A stretch of DNA of 64,000 bases from Morella rubra (taxonomy: Eukaryota > Streptophyta > Magnoliopsida > Fagales > Myricaceae), in NCBI GenBank assembly GCA_003952965.2, contig RXIC02000464.1:18988-82987 (forward strand), given 5' to 3'. The position numbers and the translations under genes are program-made. Shown here piece by piece: positions 49,101 to 64,000 of the stretch. The notes under the pieces were generated by a model. That model was not told the DNA's origin. It was given only the letters and a program-made list of their open reading frames with translations, and made no database searches. How positions within the stretch are numbered: the stretch's first letter is position 1; the number at the start of each line of letters is the position of its first letter.

Positions 49101-49517
49101 TTTAGACCTATCATGTACTTATGCAAATTCCTTTTCTAGTTCAATGTCTCTATTTGGATTCCTTAATCATTGAATTTGACATATTTGGGTTACAAGACTA
49201 GAAACATGTAAAAGTTTGGGGTTCTGAGTTTCATGCATTTTGTTGTTGTCTTTGACCAGACATACTTTTGGAACTTTTATGTGTTGCATCTTGGAAATAT
49301 AAAAATGATTTTGGAAGTGTTCTTTACCGAGCCTTGCTTATGCAACAGGCTTCTTCAGATGCATTCAGTTCTTGCCCTTCTCATCCATGTTGATATGGTA
49401 TCAATGATGTCTGTTATTCTTATGGCAGGTGTAACACCAGCTGAAAAGCTTTTGGATTTGTATAATGGGAAGTGGGGTCGGTCTGTAGATCCTGTTTTTG
49501 AGGAGCTGCTTTACTGA
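43181..49517 (+). CDS. GSH1: Glutamate-cysteine ligase, chloroplastic (15 exons)
   Basis: Catalyses ATP-dependent joining of glutamate and cysteine, the first and limiting step of glutathione synthesis in plastids. Exons: 43181-43518, 44137-44287, 44530-44637, 45985-46077, 46384-46466, 46626-46692, 46775-46845, 46955-47023, 47522-47613, 47748-47837, 47928-48008, 48333-48425, 48689-48769, 48845-48914, 49429-49517; all have GT/AG borders. They give about 526 residues with a transit peptide (MALISQ... to about [10 protein letters not shown]), [11 protein letters not shown], the [20 protein letters not shown] core, [13 protein letters not shown] and the end DPVFEELLY. The cysteine positions used by the plant family for redox control (HQTC, YIDC, KLPC, RRLC) are present. 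The ATG at 43166 probably lies in the UTR intron. Small frame breaks: exon 5 lacks 1 nt, exon 6 lacks 2, and the junctions of exons 8/9 and 9/10 each lack 1. Confidence 0.93.
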
Positions 49518-50984
49518 CTTGAATCAAATTCTTGTGGCACTTTAATGCGGTCCTTTTATTGTGTAAGAGCTTGCTTGTAATTTTGGGTGTAATCCTAAGT
49601 TTTTACTTCAAGCTGGTTTCAGTTTATGGTTATAGATCTCAGGGGAATAAATCATGCTGTAAAATCCCCAGGACACCACACCTGTAATTCTCATTGAAAT
49701 AATCAAATCACATTCAGGTGATTTGATCTCATAAATGCTTACTGGTTTTGAAACCTGTTTGACTGAGAGAGGTTGATTCCAACTTCAGAAAGGGCTGGCT
49801 GAATCTTGTGGTTTGCAGTTGGTAACAAGAGGTTGATATTATATTCTTCTTTTTTTCTAGGCAAATAGATACTTGTATTCAACTATGGAATAGTTACAAA
49901 AAGACACACACGGGAGATAGGCTCCAAAGGACAATGCAATAAACCAGATTAGACCATACCAGGTTGATATTATCCACACTACTTATGGCGCACACATGTT
50001 TTCTGATTCTCTCTTCCTAGAACTCCAGGTCATACCTTTCTTGCTGACTTAATAGATTTGGTAACTACATATTCTTGCTTGTTTGGTTTTGATCAAACAA
50101 TTAGCAAGAACAATATCTCTTAAATGATGCTGCTGCGCCTACCCCATAAGAATGTGATAACACTACTCCCTTTCTCTTCCTCCCTTTGTCTCTCTCAGCA
50201 ACCACCACATGGAGTGCTATAGCAACTGTCGAATGCTGATGGCATCCTGTTGTCACCACAGTTTCTTTGAATTCTGGTGACTAATCCAAGTAGCTAATAT
50301 TTTATATCCTCCTCTTTCGGTCTTTGACTTCATTATTGAGTTTCTTATCCAATTATATGTCTTGGCTATCCACAAGACATGTGGCTACCAACTAGTGCCA
50401 TGTGCTCCCTCTTCCTGCCAGTGATTCACTGCAAACCTTTTGCAAGCATTTGTTAAAAGGGTTTTGTTTGGAACATGTGAATACGACCGTGCTTGCTGCT
50501 CTCTCTTATTTATTTTTCTTTGTTTTCTCTCCCCTAGCAGTAAAAGATGTAAGGAAAAAGGGGAAAAATAATTTATCTTCATCTAGTCCTGCGCATTGTT
50601 GCTAGGTGGATCAACTTGGGTATTTCATGACTCCACTTAACATGAAATCTAAGAAGAGGAAAAGAAGAGTAGCAGTGTGCCATACAATAAGTCAATAAGG
50701 GTGTACACAAATATCTCTCTTCTTGTGGGTTAAACAGGAGTACTAGACCATGACCACCTCTTTAACAGGACAGTGACAGGAGTGATCTCTCTCTTCTTGT
50801 TGTGTCAGTTCCATAACTCATATGATCATGGGGTGTGTCAAGTTCATCTTATTGGAGGGACAGGTATGTAGTTTCTGTGAAGGGAACACCCGTACATCAT
50901 GGGTGATAATGTAGATGTGGACAGCTTAGCTTCCTCATAGTTTCATACCATTCTAGGGTAACTACAAAAACGCTGAAAGCTCTG
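49518..50984. other. 3' UTR of GSH1 and intergenic sequence
   Basis: The T-rich stretch after the stop is likely 3' UTR. The remainder has normal composition for this genome and no recognisable exon. It ends where base composition changes abruptly at about 50985. Confidence 0.5.
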
Positions 50985-53900
50985 CTCTAACATCCCCTCT
51001 AGAGAAGCATATTCTCACGCTCTCTTCCAATCCTCATACACCCATCACAACCTAGAGCCCAATGCCCCATAACGCACAATCCTCCATACGAACAATCACT
51101 CTCCCTTCCCATCTATCACACACCTCTGCCTGATTCTCTACCCCTACTCATCCTTAATAACTACTTCATTCAAACACTCCTCTACCCGACCTATCCCCTC
51201 TCTATCTCGATCAACATCTCTCCATCACATCACCACGCTTAACGCCACAAATATCGCCATGCATCCCGTCTCACACGTCACTACTTCTTCTTTCACACCC
51301 ACACACCGTACTACCTCCATCGCCTCACTACCAATCACATCGCTCTCTACGACCTATCTCCACCCTCTCATCGCGACATTCCTTCACACCCCTCACTCAC
51401 TTCATCTCCACCACACTAACACACCTATCTATCCCTCACTACACCCCACCTCACAGCGACATGCCTTCTACTTCTACCACCCACTAATCTACGACCCAAG
51501 CTCCCACAACACACACCCATCCTACCTCTACATCCTATCTTATCCAGCCACCTCACACTACATTTACAATCTTACATACATCTACATCACCAGCACACAA
51601 CCACACGATCCACCGCTCTGCACGCCGCACATCACCATATCCCTCCTAACACACAACACGCCATACCTGCTCATACTCAGCCAATCTCCTCTACCACCAA
51701 CCAAACCACACCTCACTGACACACACTCGACACCACCTCACCCAATCTTCCCCACAGCCACTCACTATCTCTATAGCCCTACATCCGCTCACTCCTCTCT
51801 TCTCCTCGCATAACCACACTACCTATACACTCCTCTGCCGCGCGCCTCTACTCCTCTGACTCACCCTCTCACCGCTAATTTCCATCACTACCCCACTCTA
51901 CCACGATCATCATACTCCACATCACATCTCCCTCTACCCCACTCTCACCCCCATCCACACTCTACCTCCACTCTCACACTCCACACTCTCATATCATCCA
52001 CTAATTACTCTCCTCCTCATGCTCCCCGCACGGACACATACTACCATCCTCACTTCTATCACTACATCCATCCCTCTCATACCTAAATACCAATCTAACA
52101 CACTACCTCCATAATCAACAAACAACAACTCGACCACCTAATAACCCCACTACACCCTCCACCTAAGCAGCATCCAATCGCCTCCTACACCCACCACAAA
52201 CTTATCCCCACACAAAACCTTCCCACACTCAGCACACAGCCCCTATCCTCCGCACTCTCCCCTCACGCCCACCATATCCAACCCTCATCCACGACACCAT
52301 CCCTAACTGAATCAATACTCTTACTCCACACACACTCTTCCCTACATCACACAGACCTCATAGCTATCGCCTCACTCTTTTACCCATCCTGCCTTACTCT
52401 CTTCCCTATCTCCCCTTTTCAACCGACCTTCACTGTCCACCATCCCTCACCATCCCTCATCTACCCTCCCCAACACCTCACATAATCACTCACATAACCC
52501 CCTCAACCACACCACCTTCTCATCCTCGCAGACTTACCCACCTCGCAACATCTACACACCCTGCCACCTAATACAAACTAACGCCACAACATCACCACTT
52601 ATCACCTCCTTCTCTATCATACTATCTCCTCACTACTTAATGCTATCTCTCTCCTGCCCAATCCTTATACCCAACCACCTTCACCTATCACCACCACACC
52701 CACTCCTCTCCCACACACGTCCTATGTCCTCTTATCATCACCCTCCACCCTCCTACCTCTCCGACACCCTCTCACACCCCGTACCTACCCAACCACACAC
52801 ATACCCACACAGCAATCTATCATACAACCTCTCCTCCATTCCTCATCTCTCCTCTACTAACCATACCATCTCTCCACACCTCATTACTTTTACACCTCCA
52901 GTACCGCCTCTCACACTACTCCACTCACTTCACATCAACCATCTACCTCACTCTCTCTCTCGCGCCTCACCTCCACTACCCACACAGCCCTCCTCTATTC
53001 CCAATACCGCTCCCCCCCACTCCCTGTCCCTATCTATCACCTCCTCACCTCTCACCACCACCGCTCCCCCTCACTCACCTCCCTGCCTTACACCTCCCGA
53101 ACACTATGCACTCATACATACGCACAAGGCAAATTTTCTACCCCCAAAAATCTTCATATCCTAATTATTTTATGAACGTTCCATCAGCCTCCCAATACCA
53201 TCTCCCATCACACTACCATCTCATCACTATCCAGCCCACACTACAAACCCGCATATACTCCTTGTCAACCGTACTCCCTATACCACTCTCACAACCCGCC
53301 CGCTACTCACTACCACCATACATCAACTCCACTACACACGATCCTGCAATAATCGCGCAATAGCCGTCTACCACCACGACCTACACAAATCTTCCCACTT
53401 AGCCGCACACCGACATTCAGAAACTGACAGCGACGGATTCTCAATCACCCAATAACTTGACTGCCTCCCTACCTTTCTCCACCCGCATCTACCACAACTT
53501 CCTCCTCTACCCACTTTACAACAACGACTACCTCAAATTAATACTTGGACAAATATCTACTCACGACATGGTTTCCCTATCATCAACAGCGTTATCACAT
53601 TTAGTATCTTGACTCTACCTAAGGCCTTAACCCAATAGCTTGCCCATGTTTCCGCGTACTTAAAGATCGTTTTGCCTATCTATTTCAACCGAATCTGCCT
53701 CGTATACCTCTGCTTCTTCTTTCGAATCACTAAAATTATTAGTTTTCATTATCACCTAGGACAACACTTAACAACAAGGCGCTGCCAGGCTGACTTCGCT
53801 CCAAACAACAACATCTCTACCCGGAGCGCGCAGCAACTATCAAATGACCCCATCAATTTCCACCACATCCTAGACTCAACCAAGGAAATGATCATGCACA

Positions 53901-56900
53901 ACTACCCTTCATCTACAGCAATAAAAGCGAACTCCACGGTTTAGAAGATGCCCAGACCTAACCTGGTCCTATCTCATTCTCCTCGCTAACTTCTCGTCAC
54001 CAACCAATATTTTCTCCGCACGGTTGTAATCCACCACTCTCCAAGACTCCACCAAAAATAACTACCGACTAAATAACGTACATGAATACAACTACAACAT
54101 CCGCCCAGCTTGAACAAAACTCGAAAAATATTTATGTACCCAGATACACCACATCTTCATCACAGTTCTCCTACCAGATACCTCATCAAGCAACATCATT
54201 CGAACCATTTAGACTAATAACTTATCATTTGAAGTCTAATTGGGCAATAGCACCCTGCAACGAGGATGAGAAACAATTTTTGAATTCCCTAACGTACCAG
54301 TTGAGCGGAAATCCAAACTACGCATCTAATTCGTAACCTCTCTAAGATGAACAGAGCCCAGAGGCTAAACCAATGCTATCTTGTTGCTCACCCTTATCCA
54401 AATTACTCCGAACTCCACACAGTCTCCTTGTCTGAGGCACTTTGAACAATAGTGCTAGCTCCCTCCAAACCAAACAACCCCATCCACTTAATTATCCCCA
54501 ATCTAATCCCTTTTTCCTTTTTCTTTTCTCTTTTTTCTTCAAAGACATACAGACCCCAAAAATCATCAGGTCCCAGCACTTGACTCCGCCTCCACTTATC
54601 TTGCACTCCTACAGACCAACAGGCGCATCCCACCCGTAACTTCTAACTCCTCATAAAGCTCCTCACTCTTGCAACCCCAGCCCTATCCCCCTTACGCCTA
54701 CCTCTACTACTATCCCCTACTCATATTCTTCTAGCCTTATCATCCTCAAAGACACTTACATCAACAGCAACCACACACCAAATCTAATGCCATATTACCA
54801 AGCATCTAAGAACTATCACTCGCCATAACCCCCCATCAATCACCAAACTAGCCAAACTTCTCTACTATCACGCTTCAAGTCCTGACCCATAGCAGGGCTC
54901 AAACAATTAGTAAAGTCTGGCAATTCTGGAGCTTATGGCTGCTGAACCGCATTACTTGCACACAAATGCTATCGTTGGTAATTCTACCTTCAGTGATACG
55001 CTATGGCCTAACTTATACTACAATGAAGCCAGCTGCGTGTCGCTATTTCCCTCTACGAGCCCCGTTTTCATGACCTGCAGCCCGCACGCACACGACACTC
55101 TAGACCGTGCGGCCTTTCAATGAAAACTTTTTTCAGCACCAGACAACTTCTTCTTTATGCTGTCACAGAATGCGTCCCAGCGCGCCGACACATTCCTAGT
55201 GCGACCCAAAATCATCTACACTTGCGTAGCAGAAATTAGATCTATATTCGCTATCTCTATGTCGATTCGTTAAAGACTAGCAGAAATGTCGCATTGCTAC
55301 AACAGTAATTCCATAATGCGATTAAGTCTCCGTTCAGCTTCTCCACAGCCATACATAAACGCTCCTGCATCCGATGTTCCATACCTTCCTTTATTACCGC
55401 AGTCTGAAACCTCAACTCCTGATATCATCCTGACAAAGACGCAAGCCGGACATGACTACATTCGTCATATGCAAACAACATCGTCCATCGCACCTCTCTC
55501 CCCTCTTTGTCTCTACATCTTGCCCACAATACTATTCGACGAAATTATAACCGCAACATCTATAACTTCAACACTCTCACTAACCATCAAGACTTTCAGT
55601 TCATTCATAGACTCTGGCATGAATCATCATACCTAATATGACTGCTCATTAAAAGCCCTACTTTCATTCTGCACTTCCAACACTTTGACATGGATTGGGT
55701 ACAATTCAACACGCCCTATAACAGTCCCACACTGCTATTCTAACTCTAATCGCGATCAGCCTATTCTGCCATTATATCGTGTGACGTTCCCACATTACAC
55801 TTTAGCCACTTCATGGAAGGACGACAGGATCGGATCTCGAACACTAGCTGACGACTCACAATAACCAAGCAAGCAATATCCCGACCATAATGCCATGTTG
55901 ACCTTTCTATATTCCTCCCCTCAGCTAAATTGCGTCCTTCATATCTAATTACTAGTCGTCAGAACCCTACCACCATGTCAACCCCTCTCCTGTGCATCAG
56001 TGTGGAATAAAACATCTGATGAGTAGCCTGACGGCCATTGACAATCAGCAACGACTCTTGTTCATCGAATATACCTGCCCCATCCCACCCCCTCCACAAG
56101 CTCCAAATCAACTACGTAACTCCATTACCATAAGTTCCCCTCCATGAAAAACCCACCTTTACACTTATCTTGATACCAACCCTAAAATACTCCCTGTCTG
56201 CCTCTCCAACCTTTATAGAGTTGGAACATTCCGTAAACATCGATACAGAAGTATATTTCAATTACGCAAAGTTTCCACTTTGCGGAATCTTTGCTAAGTG
56301 GCGGTAGATCTTTTCTTGGCTTGTGCGTAAAATTTACACACAAATTGCGTGATCATTCACCACGCCTTCAGCCTCATCACCCCTGCATGTCATTTCCCCC
56401 TACACACCGAAAGTAAACAATTTTGCAGCCCACAGTCAGCGCAGCCAACTCCCACCACCTCAATCAACTCTATGACTACTCAACACACAACCCGCGCGAC
56501 TGGCAGCTGACCCATGATTGCTTCATCGCGCTTACCCTGCCCACCCTCACCTCTGACCTCCTCTAAACTAGCGCGATCAATTGACCCCCTTCCCTCGCCT
56601 CCCACCTTCCATCAAATAGCGTTGCAGTCTTAACGCTCACACGGCCTATTGACCTATCACAACGTTGCTCCTCTACATACCTTTCACTCACCATATCCCT
56701 AAGCTTCACTCAGCAATATGATGCTAGGCTGCCAAGAACATGAAGCCGTGTGCTGTGATCCACGCCACGAAAGCGATACCGACTGACCTCGCGCTATGTT
56801 CTGTTTGGACCAATATCAGCACCAAGAAGTCATGAGCAATATGCAATAAATGTACAGACCCAAGAACTCCTCCTAACATCTTGTTCGACTGGTCTAATCA

Positions 56901-59900
56901 ACCTAATCAAGTGGTTTGTGCAACATCCCCACCCCCAACAGCCGCCGCTTTCCACCGTCCCCGTATAAACTCACTTCCTTCAACCCTTGCATTGGCGACT
57001 TCCACGTCGATTCACAAATTTCCGCTGCCGTTTCGGAACCAACTCTACCCGGCTCATGTTTAGGACGGAAGCATTCCTGCACTGGTACACTGGCGAGGGA
57101 CCAGAAACCGATCAAACCCCCCGAATGGATTATCAACCAGAGGCGAACGATAACCCATGAATATTTACTCCCGTTTCGAGACTATCATCAACCCAATCCA
57201 AAGCAGCCTGCCGGCCACCCGAGGAGCCTCAGCTATCTCAGCCGAGAACCCTAGTAGTGCGACATACTCACAAAAATGCGCTATAACGCTAACCTCTCCC
57301 CGGCCCAATCCGGTCATAGACGGCACTCGTAATCGACCCCAGAGCACAGACGTTATTTTTCTCTCTTTGCATTTTGCGTCATACTTTGCTCTTGGTTGCG
57401 TAACAAACGGGTCTCAATCCGCGCCTCAAATTTGCATATCTATTATATCGCTGTGAATTACATCCTGTCCATACCTGTTATTTTATGGAACCAATTCACC
57501 TGCCTCTGTAGACAAACCCCACATTAAACAAACAGATCATTATGTTATTGGACTGCTCTTGCCTGAGCGCCACTGAACTGACACACCATTTAGCCAAGAT
57601 TACTCAATATACACCCATCCTCCCTCTTAACCAGATTAACTAACTAACCTAACTGATCACCAACTTCAGTCTAGACTGTTATCCAATACTAAAATTGAAC
57701 CTTCATTGCTTTCGTCCGAACAGGGACACATTGCACCAAACTTCAGAACAATAATGACCGAACCAATTACCATACTTACATAACGATAATATGCCACTCT
57801 CTTTCACCACCAACTCCCACTCATCAGCTATTTTACTCATTTAGAACCCTAAATATCCATTCTTGAAGAATTTCACTACACTAAATATACTCAATTCACC
57901 CAACAACATTACACACTCCTGATACTATTCTTTTTGTCAAAAATTACGCGTGGGGCATATAATTTTCTTTTTATAAATTACGACTACGATTTACCAACTT
58001 CCACTTCTCCATACACAACAATAACGCTCACAAACTCACATCACGTGTATCGTTAACATTTACCAATGCATTATAATCATCATATTTCTTCCTAACAAAA
58101 TACCAATCTCATACCACATTTGTACGAGCAAACCAACACAATATACAAATAGCAAGAAAATAATCACATGACGTTTACAAAAATTACTAAACAAATTTTA
58201 CATACGCTAACCACATCCAAATACACACAATACTCACAACTCACAACCCCACACACCTCATCCATACATCAAACTTTGTTCATTCACAACATTACCAGAA
58301 CCAAGCCCTATATAACTTATCCGCAGTACAAAACCTTCAGCCACTCTTATCCCCTTACCTAATCCAGACGAACCCCAACACATGGAATCTAAAACTGTTC
58401 AGCGCTGCCCTCCACTGCCTGTTAAAAACGCATCCCTATCAGTCTTATCTTCTTCCTACTTTCCAATAATCTCATTCCTTACTATAGCACCCATAATTCC
58501 CGGCAACTATCAATCACTCCAGACCCCTCCACCTTGCCACAAACAAACTGCAACACAACACATTATTACAACACTACGCAACCTAACCTCCACACACCAG
58601 CATAAGCCAATATAAATTTTATTTCCAACACAATATACACACCACTTCAAACATTAAGATCATAACACAAAAGAACCGAACACATATCCTCATGTCACAT
58701 CTCGAGAGCAGCCCCCATAGACACCCAAATTGTACTATACCGCATGCAATTACAAGCAATGACACAATTCCAATCCTCCACTTCCACCCCTTGAAAACCC
58801 ATTTCTACCAGCGGCTAAAACCCAGTCTTCACCATCACTTTCTTAACAAAGCACATATATTTACCCACGCATTCACCACCCATCCTCATTCTTACAATTT
58901 ATTTACCCAATGATCATATAGTGATATTTCGAAACCACTCTCACGAGCAATAGCACAAAAACATGACTGCAAGCATCTCGCTAATTACATAAATCGCTGA
59001 GGTTCCTATATCACCCACCCCAGCCCAATCCACTCACCTTACAAACCAACATCGCCGAACCCCAATCATACTCGCAAAAGAAAATCAGCCCAACGTCTGA
59101 AGTAGCGTACCTAACCAACATCGCCCCAACCAACAATTTGTCATGGAATCATTTCTTCTTCCTTTCAACCTCACAGTCTTCAGGAGATTTTACCAACTAC
59201 CCTCCTTTATCCTCTTCCTTCCCTTGAACAGATGAGATGCCTTGAGTATGCTTCTTCTCTCGACTCGCCTCACTCTTTCAGAATATGCCAACCACACAAC
59301 TTCATCAAGACAGGCAAAACACACAACCCCTCTCCTTCATGTCAACCGCAGCCTGCATACCTTTATTAACACTCAAGGAACAGAACCCTCTTAGGCTAAC
59401 TTGTGCACTAATTTCACTTTCCAGTCGCATAAAGAGCAAGCCAGCCCTTGCAAACATAGGAAGCAATTATGCACAGTCGGAGCATGATATACTGTCTATC
59501 CGCGCGCACTCCCCTCAAGTCGCTTCTCTCTCTGTGGACATTATTCACTCCTGACAGCCATTCACACACTAGTACTCACGCGTCAAAGAACCGTGTCGGG
59601 CTACTAACATGGTTCCCAAACAATCAAATGAACTGCAATTCAATAACGAACAGCAAAACCTAACTTCAAGACCAAAAACTCTGCGCAAAATGCTCCCATC
59701 AATAACAAATCAGAAGCACACTTACACATTCCCCAGCTACCATTCAACTTTCATCTCTTACCACCAATCACCTCATAAATATTAACCACGAACCGACGCT
59801 TTATAGTATGCAATCCAAACAATCTTACCGAGCAGCATCCATAAAAACACAAAAGAGCCCCCAAAGCCTACCAATATGTTCTCTATCCAGAATCAGTCAG

Positions 59901-60439
59901 CTACCCAACCTTTTCAAAACGACACTTTCACCTTTTTCGTCATACCTGCCAAAGCTAAACAAAGCTGCATTCCTTAATTTTTATTGGGAAAACATCAACT
60001 TTTTACCTCGAGTAAGTCCCAATTAATTTTAGCCATCTAATCTACTATCATTTCATACCATTCAGCCATTCAAACCTAACCAAAACTCATCAATATTCCA
60101 TACTAAATCCACCTATCGATTTATGGCAGCTAACCTATTTTCTATAACATTTAATAGGTAGCGCAACACTTAATGCCATTTAGTAGTTTAGCGCTAAATG
60201 TGCATGAAAATCATAGATTCAACAGCTAAAATAACAAATTTAGGTAAAATTCTCCTGGGCTACGAAGTAGACTCCCTTATTTATATTTATTTATCTTTTT
60301 TATATTCGAGTAGCGGCGGAAAATCAGACATTGCAAGTCTATTCTCACCTAATATATACACATGCGATATTATCTGCAAGAAATAGATCTACGACTCATA
60401 GACATAACTCAGAAAAGCTGAACTATTAAAAGTACACGT

Positions 60440-60440
<1 letters not shown>
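50985..60440. other. 9.5-kb block extremely poor in G on the plus strand
   Basis: Composition changes near 50985. Line 52441-52500 has no G, 51481-51540 has two and 58201-58260 has one, while C, A and T fill the rest without a fixed repeat period. The 53.6-57.4 kb part is somewhat more normal. Open frames are long (for example 51259-51813 and 52640-53164) only because TGA and TAG are rare without G; their Pro/Ser/Thr/His/Leu-rich translations match nothing I know. The right edge grades into BSK exons. It looks like uncorrected long-read sequence rather than genomic DNA, but this is inference. Confidence 0.75.
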
Positions 60441-63999
<3,559 letters not shown>

Positions 64000-64000
64000 A

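Noticed and set aside
51259-53164. Long plus-strand frames of 174-184 codons rich in Pro, Ser, Thr, His and Leu
   Set aside because: With almost no G, the stops TAG and TGA nearly vanish, so long frames arise by composition alone. No domain, signal or codon bias supports them.

Overview
This is nuclear DNA from a flowering plant, most likely a eudicot. It is AT-rich, its genes contain introns with GT/AG borders, and it carries plastid-targeted plant enzymes, a cluster of plant subtilases and several plant transposon families. Nothing in it is prokaryotic. I cannot name the species.

Layout. (1) 1-17210 is a repeated block. A roughly 7.7 kb segment (copy A, 1-7696) recurs almost unchanged as copy B (9458-17210). 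Between the copies lie a 100-N assembly gap (7697-7796) and a stretch holding the first coding exon of a minus-strand BAH-domain gene (8961-9323). Each copy contains a Tourist-like MITE and a decayed L1-type LINE whose ORF1 is split by a hAT element with a clean 8-bp target duplication. (2) 17211-24300 contains the intact single-exon gene for a plastid HAD phosphatase of riboflavin synthesis (PYRP2-like, 21567-22700). To my knowledge the BAH gene and this phosphatase are adjacent in Arabidopsis (At4g11560 and At4g11570), so the TE block appears to have grown inside a conserved gene pair. (3) 24300-38400 is a decaying tandem subtilase cluster. It has one nearly intact gene (33278-35580, one 7-nt frameshift), one full-length pseudogene interrupted by a MULE-like element (25667-29044) and three fragments. 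A 2-kb intergenic piece is present twice. (4) 42000-49517 is a 15-exon plastid glutamate-cysteine ligase gene (GSH1). All exons can be placed, but small indels cluster in exons 5-10. (5) 50985 to about 60440 is extremely G-poor on the plus strand and carries no recognisable gene. (6) 60440-63885 holds the 3' half of a minus-strand BSK-type kinase/TPR gene. Its exons lose quality leftward until they merge into the G-poor block.

How the parts relate. The genes do not form one pathway. They are housekeeping or plastid metabolism (riboflavin, glutathione), chromatin reading (BAH), brassinosteroid signalling (BSK) and secreted proteolysis (subtilases). The strongest unusual signals concern genome structure and assembly quality: a probable unpurged contig overlap across the N gap, a second probable false duplication at 31 kb, and a 9.5-kb low-complexity block that looks like uncorrected long-read sequence. 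I found no convincing new biological system. The cleanest biological finding is the nested hAT-in-LINE insertion, where removing the element and one target copy leaves the host reading frame continuous.
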